Assembly (NCBI RefSeq): GCF_000775285.1
Contig: NZ_JJML01000004.1
Span: 1 to 56,234 of the forward strand
Source of the DNA: Neosynechococcus sphagnicola sy1
Lineage (GTDB): Bacteria; Cyanobacteriota; Cyanobacteriia; Neosynechococcales; Neosynechococcaceae
Direction: 5' to 3'
DNA length: 56,234 nucleotides
Positions 31,115-40,132 of this stretch are shown one piece after another. Numbering within the stretch: the first letter of the stretch is position 1; the number at the start of each line of letters is the position of its first letter. The notes under the pieces were generated by a model. The model saw only the letters and a list, made by a program, of their open reading frames with translations. It was not told the origin of the DNA and did not search any database. The translations under genes and the position numbers were made by a program.

Positions 31115-32368
31115 TCAATTTCGTGCCTGTTGGGTAGAGATGCAAGCAGCTCGAGGGGTCAAGATAAAACTTGTCAACGCTGCAATGGTAATAATCGGAG
31201 TCAGGGTGGTACTGGAAAGAATCGCCACAATTAAGATGATACTGATCGGGGTTCTCAGCAGGGCAATGGCGATCGCGGCCATCATGCAGGAAACCGCAAC
31301 CGTAGCCGGAATTGCCGGAACCAGCAGACTCACGGCTTCGCCAACCGCGGCCCCAATGAAGAACAAACTAAACACATAGCCACCACGAAACCCCGTATTG
31401 AGACTGACACTAAAGGCAAGGATTTTCCCCAGGGCTGATAGCAACAACATTCCTACCCCTAACTTGGCACCCTGATTAATCATGGTTTGAATCTGTGGTT
31501 CACCAAAGAACAGCGTCAGGGGAGCAACCGTGGCAATCAATCCAATTACCAGTCCTCCCAGCATATTCAGCAGGATCGGAGAGCCAGCAAGTCCCTGAGT
31601 TAGATACCCCGTGCCCCGAAACACCACCACGGTGAACCCCGCAACCCCAGCGCCTAGGATGCCGAGACAGAGGGCATAGAGAAAATCAACCGCATGGAGT
31701 TGGGGATAGGCGGGAAATAGATACTCCCCGCCAATGGTCAGACCTGTAGCGGTGCGAAAAACCATAAATCCGCAGGTAGAGGCCACCAGGGTAGGAACCA
31801 GCGCTTCGTAATATTCCAAACCCTTGCGGTGGGGAAACTCCAACGCCAAGAGCGCACTGCCAACGGGGGAGCCGAAAAAGGCACCTAACCCCGCACCGAC
31901 GCCACAAAAGGTCAAGATCCGCAGCTGTTCGTTCGGTAGTTTTAGCTTTTCTCCCAGCCAACTGCCCAAGCCACCGCTGATGTCAACAATGGGAGATTCA
32001 GGCCCCACACTACTTCCACAACTAATTGAGATCAGAGAGGTAGTCAGCATCGCGGGAATTTGGCGGTAATCCACTCGCCCTTGCCGATGGATTTCATCAA
32101 TCACTTCATTCATCGAACTCGGGGCACCGAGCCAGCGAACCGTCAGTGCCACTAATAACCCACCGACCATGGTCACCAACCACCCATAGGTAAACACCTG
32201 GGGAGCATTGGGTTCGGGGGCACCGGAAAGTACCAATCCGACCAACCAAAACCCTAGTTCCATCGCCAAGTAGTAGGCGGTGGCGACCCAGCCAACCCCA
32301 AAACCAATAATGGTGGCATAGAGTAGCAACCGACGATAGGTTATGGACTCTCTGCTGATATCACGCAT
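31115..32368 (-). CDS. ClC-family chloride channel/transporter
   Basis: This 417-residue polytopic membrane protein has family signatures. SCGSSVGPESPIVDISGGLGSW corresponds to the G(R/K)EGP selectivity region, with S in place of the usual residue. GVGAGLGAFFGSPVGSALLALE and LNTGFRGGYVFSLFFIGAAVG follow (the second GxFxP region is degenerate here). The missing classical gating or proton glutamate (PESP rather than EGP) makes it hard to say whether it is a channel or an H+/Cl- antiporter. There are no cytoplasmic CBS domains. The frame is intact. Confidence 0.85.
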   Translation of the reverse strand: MRDISRESITYRRLLLYATIIGFGVGWVATAYYLAMELGFWLVGLVLSGAPEPNAPQVFTYGWLVTMVGGLLVALTVRWLGAPSSMNEVIDEIHRQGRVDYRQIPAMLTTSLISISCGSSVGPESPIVDISGGLGSWLGEKLKLPNEQLRILTFCGVGAGLGAFFGSPVGSALLALEFPHRKGLEYYEALVPTLVASTCGFMVFRTATGLTIGGEYLFPAYPQLHAVDFLYALCLGILGAGVAGFTVVVFRGTGYLTQGLAGSPILLNMLGGLVIGLIATVAPLTLFFGEPQIQTMINQGAKLGVGMLLLSALGKILAFSVSLNTGFRGGYVFSLFFIGAAVGEAVSLLVPAIPATVAVSCMMAAIAIALLRTPISIILIVAILSSTTLTPIITIAALTSFILTPRAACISTQQARN

Positions 32369-32554
32369 GGGTGGGATTGAACATAGGCCAATTTACGCAC
32401 CAGCATACGTGGTTGGGAAGCAATTGCAACTTGACTTCAGTCACGTGAGGCCATTAAGCCTGAGAGTGGGGAGTGAGAGTGCAGCCAACGGCGATAGAGT
32501 ACCTTGTGATGAATGCTCTGGAAACTCTGGGGGTAGTCAGAAGGAAGACGTTGG

Positions 32555-32716
32555 ATGAAGGAACTGCTTGATGTAGCAGGACAACGCCATCTTCAAGTTG
32601 GCGGTGATCCGTATCGAGCTGCTGACTGTAACCAGTTGTTGAACCAGGATGAACTGCATGAGTTGCTATCTATCCTGCGATCGCTGTCTGCTTGCCAACC
32701 CTTACCTGCCAGATAA
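32555..32716 (+). CDS. Possible small unknown protein
   Basis: This 53-codon frame starts MKELLDVAGQRHLQVGGDPYR and ends with a leucine-rich helix (LLNQDELHELLSILRSL). It lies between the ClC gene and the hairpin at 32783. GGAAGACGTTGG precedes the start. There is no recognised family, so it may be spurious or the remnant of a larger gene. Confidence 0.25.
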   Translation: MKELLDVAGQRHLQVGGDPYRAADCNQLLNQDELHELLSILRSLSACQPLPAR

Positions 32717-32782
32717 TAATGCCAGCAGTAGGCTCTGCCGGAGGGCAACCTACCGCCTGGTGAATGTTCGATGCTGCCTGAC

Positions 32783-32822
32783 CAGCACTATATTTAACTT
32801 GGAGAAGTTAAATATAGTGCTG
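32783..32822. repeat. Perfect 18-bp-stem hairpin
   Basis: The arms CAGCACTATATTTAACTT (32783-32800) and AAGTTAAATATAGTGCTG (32805-32822) are exact complements around the loop GGAG. There is no poly-T tail on either strand. It sits about 60 bases before the GIDE-like gene. It could be a processing signal, a terminator without U-tract, or the remnant of a palindromic element. Confidence 0.75.
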
Positions 32823-32883
32823 AGATTTACAGTTAATCGATAGTTCGTCGATCTGCTGATGCGATTTATTGGGTGTAGGACGT

Positions 32884-33681
32884 ATGGGGATTTTTGGCGG
32901 TATCTTGCTAGTCGTTGGCATTGTTTTGTTCTTTGTTCAGAAGCACCACAAAGAAAAGCTGCGGAGTGTGCGGCTAGCTCGGTCAGCGGCGATCGCCGAT
33001 CTCAATCTCATTGCCGCTGAGATTGCGCAAGAAATGGGGCAGGGCAGCTGGCGAGATTACGTCAAGGTCAATGGCAAGATCCAGTGTGATCAACCCCTGA
33101 ACTCAGAGCTGAAGCAGTCTCCCTGTGTCTATTACTCCATGAACGTTACCCGCGAGTATGAAGAGACCGTCACCCGCCAAGACAGTGAGGGTAAAACCGT
33201 GCGGGAAACTCAGCGCGGTTCTGAAACCATTGCTAGCAACTCCCAATCCACCCCTTTTTATGTCCAGGACAAAACCGGCAAAATTCTGGTCAGTCCTGAC
33301 ACTGCCGATATTGAAACAGTCCAGATTCTGAACGAATTTCGTCAGGGCAAGCAAAGTTCTGGCAGTCTTTCCTTTGGTAATTTCTCGATCGACCTCAATG
33401 TCAGTCTGGGGTCTGGTGGACGTCGGACTCTGGGCTATCGCTACACCGAGTCGATTTTACCCGTGGGTCGGAATGTGTTTGTCTTGGCAACCGCCAGTGA
33501 TGAGACCGGGGAGTTAACCCTGCGCCGACCCACAGAATCTGGTCGCAAGTTTGTGATTTCCCTGAAGTCGGAGGATGAATTGGCCAAGGACACACAACGG
33601 GTGATTACCTACTCGTTTTATGGCATGATTGCTTCCCTTGTGATAGGAGTGGTGCTATTACTGCTGGCACTGGTGAGTTAG
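32884..33681 (+). CDS. GIDE-like membrane protein
   Basis: The 265-residue product has an N-terminal transmembrane helix (GIFGGILLVVGIVLFFVQ) and a C-terminal one (MIASLVIGVVLLLLALV). Between them is a soluble beta-rich domain with CVYYSMNVTREYEETV and a charged loop, matching the GIDE domain (named for the E3-ligase GIDE, but found without the RING finger in bacteria). I chose MGIFGG (32884) because AGGACGT precedes it and it starts the transmembrane helix. The physiological role is unknown. Confidence 0.7.
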   Translation: MGIFGGILLVVGIVLFFVQKHHKEKLRSVRLARSAAIADLNLIAAEIAQEMGQGSWRDYVKVNGKIQCDQPLNSELKQSPCVYYSMNVTREYEETVTRQDSEGKTVRETQRGSETIASNSQSTPFYVQDKTGKILVSPDTADIETVQILNEFRQGKQSSGSLSFGNFSIDLNVSLGSGGRRTLGYRYTESILPVGRNVFVLATASDETGELTLRRPTESGRKFVISLKSEDELAKDTQRVITYSFYGMIASLVIGVVLLLLALVS

Positions 33682-33913
33682 GGGGCAGGAATGGGGTCAT
33701 AGAAGTTCTCAGCATGACTGAATTGCAAACTTTGATGCTGATTTGAAGATCGCTCCAGGGGGTGGCAACTGCCGGAGTTGCGGACTGGGATGGGGTTTGG
33801 CTTCAAAAATTTTAATAAAAATTCTCATCAAATCGGTCTAACGTAGCAATTTAGGTGGATGTTGCGGATTATGGGTTTTATACGCAGTTGACTTTAGCGC
33901 CAGGAATTTTAGC

Positions 33914-34631
33914 ATGAGCAGTAATTTAGCAACCAAGTTACGTGAGGGAACGAAAAAGTCCCATACGATGGCAGAGAATGTTGGCTTTGTGAAATGTTTC
34001 CTCAAAGGGGTCGTTGAGAAAACCTCCTATCGGAAACTCGTTGCCAATCTCTACTTCGTTTATACGGCCATGGAAGAAGAGATGGAGCGCCATCGTCAAC
34101 ACCCCATCCTGTCTCAGATTTACTTCCCCGAGTTAAATCGCAAGGCTAGTTTGGAGCAAGATTTAGGTTTCTACTTTGGCACCCATTGGCGAGATCAAGT
34201 CGCTCCCTCTCCGGCGGCTCAGGCTTATGTGCAGCGGATTCGGGAGATCTCTGCCTCGGAGCCTGAGTTGCTGATTGCCCACTCCTATACCCGCTACTTA
34301 GGGGATCTCTCCGGGGGGGCAAATTCTCAAGGGGATTGCTCAACGGGCCATGAACTTATCCGAGGGGCAGGGAACCGCCTTCTATGAGTTTGCCGCGATC
34401 GCCGATGAGAAGGCGTTCAAAGCCAAGTATCGTCAGGCCATGAATGATATTTCCTTTGATGAGGCAACCTGCGATCGCATTGTCGATGAAGCCAATGCCG
34501 CCTTTGGCATGAACATGAAAATGTTCCAAGAGCTAGAAGGCAATCTGGTTAAAGCCATTGGTCAAATGCTCTTCAATAGCATCACGCGGCGGCGCTCCCG
34601 TGGTAGCACGGAGTTGGTAACGGCTGAATAA
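33914..34631 (+). CDS. ho1: Heme oxygenase, frameshifted
   Basis: Ferredoxin-dependent heme oxygenase opens heme to biliverdin, the first step of phycobilin synthesis. The start MSSNLATKLREGTKKSHTMAENVGFV contains the proximal His in KKSHT. The distal-helix region is LGDLSGGQILKGIAQRAM, the family signature. The open frame is split at the G7 run 34313-34319, and removing one G gives that signature. The total is about 238 residues, normal for cyanobacterial HO1. It ends with SITRRRSRGSTELVTAE. The ATG at 33914 fits the family start. Confidence 0.94.
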
Positions 34632-34658
34632 CCACCACCAGCCCTGACTTTTTTTGTG

Positions 34659-34690
34659 AACAACCCCCTGCATGTCTGGGGGTTTGTTTA
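34659..34690 (+). terminator. Intrinsic terminator after heme oxygenase
   Basis: The stem AACCCCC (34662-34668) pairs with GGGGGTT (34678-34684) around a loop of nine bases. It is followed by the T-rich stretch TGTTTAT. It lies 27 bases after the heme oxygenase stop codon and between convergent genes. Confidence 0.65.
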
Positions 34691-34721
34691 TATCTAGTGC
34701 TGGACAGGCCACCGCATTCCT

Positions 34722-35354
34722 CTATGGGCGCAACTGCTCAAACAGCCGCGCCACCCGATCTAAATCCTTATCGCCAGGGCTGCGCTCTACCCCGCTGGAG
34801 AGGTCAATGCCATTGGGTTTTAGCTGACCCAAGGCTGCCAGCACATTATCTGGGGTGAGACCGCCCGCCAAGAACCAAGGCAGGGGCGGGGAGTAATCCT
34901 GAAGCTGCTGCCAGTCGAGGATCTGTCCGGTGCCCCCCAGTCGTTGGGGATGATAGGCATCCAAGAGCAGGGTGTCAATCCAGTCTTGATAAGCACTCCC
35001 TTGGTGCAGGGTTGTCAAGGTCTGAACTCGCAGTGCCTTAATTAGTTCCATCCCAGGCAGCATCTGCCGCAATTGCTGACAAAAATTAGGGGACTCCTGA
35101 CCGTGGAGTTGTATTCCGGTGAGTCCAGCAGTAATTGCCGTCTGGCAAATCACCGTCAGGTTGGCATCGACAAATACCCCAATCCGGTCTGGTGTTTGCC
35201 CTTGGGGCAGGCAATTGACCACCTCCCGAATTTGCTGGGGAGACACATAGCGAGGAGATCCCGGAACACAGATGAATCCCAGTGCCGTGGCTCCTAGTTC
35301 GGCGATCGCCCGTCCTTGGTCTGGTTTGGTAATGCCGCAGATTTTTACCCGCAT
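34722..35354 (-). CDS. trpF: Phosphoribosylanthranilate isomerase
   Basis: TrpF converts N-(5'-phosphoribosyl)anthranilate to CdRP in tryptophan synthesis. It is a 210-residue TIM barrel. It starts [19 protein letters not shown] (family signature with active-site Cys in KICG). The general acid Asp lies in GVFVDAN, followed by [27 protein letters not shown] and the phosphate-binding [16 protein letters not shown]. An upstream in-frame ATG would add 8 residues. I prefer MRVKICG at 35354. No other trp gene is near, as is common in cyanobacteria. Confidence 0.93.
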   Translation of the reverse strand: MRVKICGITKPDQGRAIAELGATALGFICVPGSPRYVSPQQIREVVNCLPQGQTPDRIGVFVDANLTVICQTAITAGLTGIQLHGQESPNFCQQLRQMLPGMELIKALRVQTLTTLHQGSAYQDWIDTLLLDAYHPQRLGGTGQILDWQQLQDYSPPLPWFLAGGLTPDNVLAALGQLKPNGIDLSSGVERSPGDKDLDRVARLFEQLRP

Positions 35355-35402
35355 TCTGGATCTCCCGATACAACGCACCGGAGGATGTTAACTCTTAAAA
35401 CA

Positions 35403-35431
35403 AAGCACCACATCCGATCCAGGTGCTTTTT
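35403..35431. promoter_or_regulatory. Hairpin with T-run upstream of psaK (possible leader terminator)
   Basis: AAGCACC (35403-35409) and GGTGCTT (35422-35428) pair around a 12-base loop and run into TTT. On the rightward strand it resembles an intrinsic terminator that sits about 50 bases before the psaK start, in the divergent trpF-psaK gap. It may act as an attenuator in the psaK leader or simply separate transcripts. Confidence 0.4.
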
Positions 35432-35479
35432 ATAATTCTAGGTGTTTGTAACTACTGTTTGAAATCCGGGAGAAAAAAC

Positions 35480-35761
35480 GTGCTTGACTCGACGTTACTA
35501 GGGGTTGCCCAACATACAACGGGTCGTCTGGCTGACTGGTCCGTGGGCGTTGGAGTGGTGATGATTGGCTGTAACTTGTTCGCGATCGCGGTCGGTCGCT
35601 TTGCCATTCAAAACGCCGGGGAAGCAGGGCTATCCCTACCGGGCAAAGTTCCGGCACTGTGGAAGCGTTTTGGCCTACCCGAACTTCTGGCAACCGTGAG
35701 CCTCGGCCATGTGTTAGGAGCGGGTGTTATTTTAGGGCTGACGAACGCTGGAATGCTCTAA
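35480..35761 (+). CDS. psaK: Photosystem I reaction centre subunit PsaK
   Basis: PsaK is a small two-helix subunit at the rim of photosystem I, in the thylakoid membrane. The 93-residue product starts at GTG 35480, preceded by CCGGGAGAAA. It shows helix 1 (GVGVVMIGCNLFAIAVGRFAI), a loop (QNAGEAGLSLPGKVPALW) and helix 2 (LPELLATVSLGHVLGAGVILGL), the classic PsaK pattern including the GHxLGAG motif. Starting further upstream (35423) would add an unrelated segment. The frame is intact. Confidence 0.95.
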   Translation: MLDSTLLGVAQHTTGRLADWSVGVGVVMIGCNLFAIAVGRFAIQNAGEAGLSLPGKVPALWKRFGLPELLATVSLGHVLGAGVILGLTNAGML

Positions 35762-35802
35762 AAATCGTCCTTCAGTAGATTCAGAACATCCGTTCATCCT
35801 CT

Positions 35803-35840
35803 CAACCGAGAAGTTGCATCGGTTACCTCTCGGTTGATTT
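35803..35840 (+). terminator. Hairpin after psaK (probable terminator)
   Basis: CAACCGAGA (35803-35811) pairs with TCTCGGTTG (35828-35836) and is followed by ATTT. The loop is 16 bases. It lies about 40 bases beyond the psaK stop, a sensible place for an intrinsic terminator. The T-tract is weak. Confidence 0.5.
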
Positions 35841-35985
35841 AGGTGTCCTGGTTGGATGAACTGGAAGGAACCACCAGAGAGATTTAAACAACCTAAATTA
35901 TCCGGTTTAGGAATCCCACCCCCAAAGAAGTGGGAGGGTGTCAAAATGGAGGTTACCCAAGCGATCGATTTTGCAGGAGGCGATT

Positions 35986-36366
35986 GTGAACCCCTATAGC
36001 ACTAAGCTATTACAACTCAACCTATCCGGTGTGGGTTTTTGGCTCACCTTCCTCGGAATTCTCTGGCTTCTGGGAGCCGTCGGCTTGGGCTGGCTGGTGA
36101 ACTCTGTGTTGATTTTGCTGGGCTTGATTTTCATCGCTCCCGTCCTAGCCTTTTTCGGGTTTCGTTGGTGGCTCCAGCGCAATCTGGTTCAAGGTGAATG
36201 CCCCATCTGCCAGTTTGAATTGACGGGGTTGAACCGTACCCAATTCCAATGCCCCAATTGCCAAGAGTCTCTGAAGGTGGAATCAGGACAGTTTGTGCGG
36301 CTGACGCCACCTGGAACCATTGATGTACAGGCAGTGGAGGTGACAGCTCAGCGCCTAGAGGATTGA
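35986..36366 (+). CDS. Small membrane protein with C-terminal zinc ribbon
   Basis: The product has 126 residues from GTG 35986, with AGGAGG eight bases upstream. This is one of the clearest ribosome binding sites in the window. There are two hydrophobic helices (GFWLTFLGILWLLGAVGLGWLV and LILLGLIFIAPVLAFFGF) and then a cytosolic zinc-ribbon-like part, CPIC...(17 residues)...CPNC. The family is not characterised, but similar two-TM plus CPxC/CPxC proteins occur in many cyanobacteria. Confidence 0.65.
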   Translation: MNPYSTKLLQLNLSGVGFWLTFLGILWLLGAVGLGWLVNSVLILLGLIFIAPVLAFFGFRWWLQRNLVQGECPICQFELTGLNRTQFQCPNCQESLKVESGQFVRLTPPGTIDVQAVEVTAQRLED

Positions 36367-36384
36367 CCCTGGGCAATCTCGTTC

Positions 36385-37113
36385 CTAACAGTAAGTTGAA
36401 ACATCTTCCTGGCAATCATCGGCCAGATAGGATAAGGCTCGGAATCGCAGAAACACGAGCTGTTCATAGAGCGGATTCAGCTTACACAGGGGGGGGATAT
36501 GGACGACTTTATGCCCGAAGAGGTTGATATCTCGCTCAAAGGGACACTGGGACGGGATCATCTTGCAGAGGAAACGAGCCACCCGTGGATCCTGAATCTC
36601 CAGTTGATCCAGCCAGTCTCTTACCGGATGTAGCAGATCGGGTTTGGTGTCTGCATGGGGGTCTACCGCTACCAGGCGTTGGCGAGCCAAGAGGTTGGCG
36701 CTTTCGCTATCCTCTCCGGCATTCACTGGATCTGCCTCATCCGGCACACACAGGGTGAGGCGTAGCGCCTCCAGTGCCTCTGGCTTTTGTTCCAGTGCCG
36801 TTGCCAACTGGTGCAATACCTGATCTTCACGGCTGGAGTAAAGGCCGTCTGCCACAGCTACCATGACCGCTGTTCTTAAGAAGTTTTCGCGGATGTTGCT
36901 TTCAGGCCCTAGAGCTGTGGCAAGTTCGGTGGCAGTAATCGGTTGCAATCTCTCTAAATCAGTCCGGGCGGCCAGTTCCCCGTGGGTGAGGGAGGCTATG
37001 AACTGCTGTTCTTCAGGATTGAAGTTGCCATCGGCCCAGGCGATCGCCAGCAGTCCCCGGAGCCAGGCCACGATCTGTTCATCGCTGTAGGAAGGTTTCA
37101 CGACGCTCGTCAT
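36385..37113 (-). CDS. TerB-like protein with Mo-dependent-nitrogenase C-terminal-type domain
   Basis: The product has 242 residues. The N-terminal half (AWLRGLLAIAWADGNFNPEEQQFI, FLRTAVMVAVADGLYSSREDQVL) is a TerB-like helical domain with acidic repeats. The C-terminal half (PVRDWLDQLEIQDPRVARFLCKMIPSQCPFERDI, FGHKVVHIPPLCKLNPLYEQL) fits the Mo-nitro_C family, named after a protein annotated with molybdenum nitrogenase. That family is widespread in cyanobacteria that do not fix nitrogen, so the name does not prove a nitrogenase role. Conserved cysteines (LCK, QCPF, LCK) may bind metal. The frame is intact. Confidence 0.72.
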   Translation of the reverse strand: MTSVVKPSYSDEQIVAWLRGLLAIAWADGNFNPEEQQFIASLTHGELAARTDLERLQPITATELATALGPESNIRENFLRTAVMVAVADGLYSSREDQVLHQLATALEQKPEALEALRLTLCVPDEADPVNAGEDSESANLLARQRLVAVDPHADTKPDLLHPVRDWLDQLEIQDPRVARFLCKMIPSQCPFERDINLFGHKVVHIPPLCKLNPLYEQLVFLRFRALSYLADDCQEDVSTYC

Positions 37114-37223
37114 AATGCTAGTCAGAATAATTCCTCATCTATACCAGTTTCCCCTATCCGAGATACCACCGTGAACTAACGGTAAACTGGAAAGCTGAAC
37201 CTGCGATATGGAAGGATTGCCTT

Positions 37224-37592
37224 GTGACCCTGCGAGAGCTTGCACTATTACTAATGTCGATCCTGATGAGTGTGGCAGGGCAGTTTTTCTTAAAGGCAGG
37301 GGCACTACGTCTGGGAAAGGTCAATTCCACGAATATTATCAGCCACCTCGTGAGTATTGTCACCACTCCTGAACTCCTAGCGGGTCTGACCTGCTATGGC
37401 TTGGGAGCCTTTGCCTACATTTTGCTGCTCACCCGGGTCAAGCTTAGCGTCGCCGCCCCTTCCATTGCCCTGGTTTATGTGTTCTCGGTGATGATTGGAT
37501 TTCTGATCTTTCGCGAACCCGTCCCCCTCAGTCGTGTCTTCGGACTGGGATTAATTGTGGGCGGCGTGGTGCTAGTGGTCTGGAAAAGTTAA
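37224..37592 (+). CDS. Small EamA/SMR-like transporter
   Basis: This 122-residue protein starts with GTG and has four transmembrane helices: LALLLMSILMSVAGQFFLKAG, LLAGLTCYGLGAFAYILLL, VAAPSIALVYVFSVMIGFLIF and VFGLGLIVGGVVLVVW. It resembles the small multidrug resistance/EamA half-size transporters (SxxGQxxxKAG near the N-terminus). Such proteins work as dimers. The substrate is unknown. It is convergent with narB. Confidence 0.72.
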   Translation: MTLRELALLLMSILMSVAGQFFLKAGALRLGKVNSTNIISHLVSIVTTPELLAGLTCYGLGAFAYILLLTRVKLSVAAPSIALVYVFSVMIGFLIFREPVPLSRVFGLGLIVGGVVLVVWKS

Positions 37593-37602
37593 CCCCTCGG
37601 GT

Positions 37603-39738
37603 TCAGCTCAGGGCGGATCGCAGCTGCACGGCGCAGGCTTTCAGCTCTGGTTGCCCCGAATCAGGACAGGACTCGGCATGGGTAAGCGCATTGGCTTCCG
37701 CCTGTTCAGCCCAAAGTTCTCCCCAATGCATGGGCACAAATACAGTGCCAGGGGCGATCGCCGCAGTCACCTTGGCCGGGAATTGCGCATAACCCCGGCG
37801 AGACTGAACCTTTACCAAGTCCCCAGGTTGAATCTGGAGGGTCGCAGCATCACGGGGATGAATTTCAATAAAGGGCGCTGGATGCATTTGCCGGATTTTA
37901 TCAATACGCCCGGTGCGGGTTTGGGTATGCCAGTGACCGTAGAGCCTACCCGTTGTTAACACCCAGGGGTACTCCGGATCGGGGGGTTCTGCCAACCCTC
38001 GGGAGTGATAGGCGGCGAATTTAGCCCGACCATCGGGGGTCTGGAACTGGCAATCGGTGTAGAGACGTTTCGGTGACAAATCCAGGGGTTCGCCCTCTGG
38101 ACAGGGCCACTGTAACGGCCCGACCTCCCGTAGTCGCTGGTGACTGATCCCGGTCATGTCGCAGGGACGCCCACGGGTGAGTTGGACAAACTCAGCATGG
38201 ACATCCGCTGCCGATTCAAAGGGGAACTGCTCTCCAAACCCGAGCCGCCGTCCGACGTCGGCAAAAACTCGCCCAATCCTCCCGATCTTCGCCGCAGGGG
38301 GCTTGAAAGGCAGGGCAGAGAGTGACGCGGCGCTCGGAGTTGGTCATGGTTCCCGTTTTCTCGCTCCACTGGGTTGCGGGCAAAAGCACATGGGCGTAGG
38401 CAGAGGTTTCGGTGGGATAGTAGGCTTCTTGATAGATGGTGAATGCAGACTGCCGCAGCGCCGCCTTGGTCCGCGCTAGATCGGGGAGACTGACCACCGG
38501 ATTCGTGGCGGCGATCCAGAGTAAGCCCACGGCTCCCGTTTCCAGACCCAGAATCATCTCCCAGGCAGTTCGCCCCGGATAGGGGGAAATTTGTCCGGGG
38601 GGCAGCCCCCAAAACTGCTCAACTTCTGCCCGGTGCTGTGGATCTTTGACCGACCGATAACCCGGTAAGAGGTGAGACAGCCCCCCCGCTTCCCGCCCCC
38701 CATGGCATTGGGCTGGCCCGTCAGTGAAAAACGGCCCCGCTCCGGGCTTACCAATCTGCGCCGTCATCAGGTGCAGATTAATCAAGGTGCGAACTTTCGC
38801 AGTCCCTTCCCGAGACTGGTTGATACCCATGGACCAGAGGGAGAGGACTCGCTGGGATTCCCCCCGAATAGCGAGCGGTTTGTTCGAGATCGGCAATGCT
38901 GATGCCGCATTTCTGCGCCGTGATTTCAGGGGGTATAGTGCTGCACCACCGCTGCACAGGCAGCAAAGTTTGTGGTGTGGTGTTGAATAAATTCAGGGCG
39001 ATCGTAGCCCCAGTGCAGGAGCAGATAGGCAATGCCATTGAGCAGATCAATGTCGGTGCCGGGACGAATTGCCAAATGCACATCCGCGACCTCGGCGGTT
39101 GGAGTACGACGGGGATCGACGACGATGAGTTTGACGTGGGGATGGCGTTTGTGATGCTTGCGGAGGCGATTAAAGAGAATCGGATGGCATTCTGCGGCAT
39201 TGCTGCCAATAATGAAGGCACAATCGGTGAGATCCAGATCGTCGTAGCAGCAGGGGGGGCCATCGGCCCCAAAACTCTGGACATAGCCCGATACCGCCGA
39301 GGACATACACAGGCGGGAGTTGGCATCAAAGTTATTGGTGCCGAGACAGCCCTTCATCAGCTTTTGAGCGGTGTAGTAGTCCTCGGTGACGAATTGTCCA
39401 GAGCCATACATACAAAGGGCATCGGCTCCCTGAGTCTGTTGGACGGTACGGATGCGATCGCAGATGTGTTCCAGAGCAGTCTCCCAACTCACCCGCTGAA
39501 ACGGTTGATCCAACCGCTGCCGGAGCATGGGATGGAGGAGTTGGTCTTTGCCCATGGACTCCGCCACGGTTGCCCCTTTGACACACACCATGCCATGGCT
39601 GGAGGGATGGGCGCGATCGCCGCGCACGATCCAGGTATGAGAAGCAGCGTCTGGGGAAGTTGACTTGCCAGGGGCAGGGAGGGCTTCTAAACCACAGCCA
39701 ACCCCACAGTAAGGGCAAAGGGTTCGGGTCACGGTCAT
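37603..39738 (-). CDS. narB: Ferredoxin-nitrate reductase, with five single-base indels
   Basis: NarB reduces nitrate to nitrite with ferredoxin. It carries one [4Fe-4S] cluster and Mo-bis-MGD. The start [20 protein letters not shown] has the cluster cysteines. The reconstructed length is about 710 residues. Landmarks are [13 protein letters not shown] (Mo-ligand region), [39 protein letters not shown] and a C-terminal molybdopterin-dinucleotide-binding half ([34 protein letters not shown]). Frames break at the G5 run 38929-38933, the C6 run 38860-38865, the A5 run 38727-38731 and the A5 run 38263-38267 (all +1). A missing base at the C6 run 38696-38701 partly offsets the third. It is the last gene of the nitrate operon. 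Confidence 0.92.
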
Positions 39739-39745
39739 GGTTGAG

Positions 39746-40048
39746 TCATCCCGTCTGGGTGGATTCCCAGCCATCTCCGCTGGGATTTTCTTCCCTCACT
39801 TGTAAGCGCTGACAGGGAATTTGCTCTAAAAGGGTCTCTTGACTGTCTTCCGTGGCGCCATAAACGTCCAAGAGGGCATCGGCGGGTACCTCCAAGAGCA
39901 ACCGTTCCCTGGGAAAAACGATGCGCTGGAAATGCCAGTTGGGAATGTTGACGATAGATGCTAGTTGCACTTCTGTGGTGACATTCTCGTAGTAACAGAG
40001 AATTCCATCCGTGAAGCGGGGCAGGGGGGGCGTAAAGGTCTGAGACAT
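39746..40048 (-). CDS. DUF1830-type protein in the nitrate operon
   Basis: This 100-residue protein contains the [38 protein letters not shown] pattern of the cyanobacterial DUF1830 family. It lies between nrtD and narB on the same strand, with 7 bases to the narB start, and so is probably co-transcribed. No biochemical function is known to me. Its position suggests a link to nitrate assimilation. It has no signal peptide or cofactor motif. Confidence 0.75.
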   Translation of the reverse strand: MSQTFTPPLPRFTDGILCYYENVTTEVQLASIVNIPNWHFQRIVFPRERLLLEVPADALLDVYGATEDSQETLLEQIPCQRLQVREENPSGDGWESTQTG

Positions 40049-40132
40049 AGGGAAGGAGGGGGGTGAGGAGCGACAGGTGAAAGTGCAGTGGCAGGGATCA
40101 ACGCTGACGGGGGTTACCCGTGGGGAATGACC

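Noticed and set aside
36385-37113. Evidence for nitrogen fixation (Mo-nitrogenase-type domain, nifJ name)
   Set aside because: The Mo-nitro_C-type domain and NifJ occur in many non-fixing cyanobacteria, and no nifHDK genes are present.
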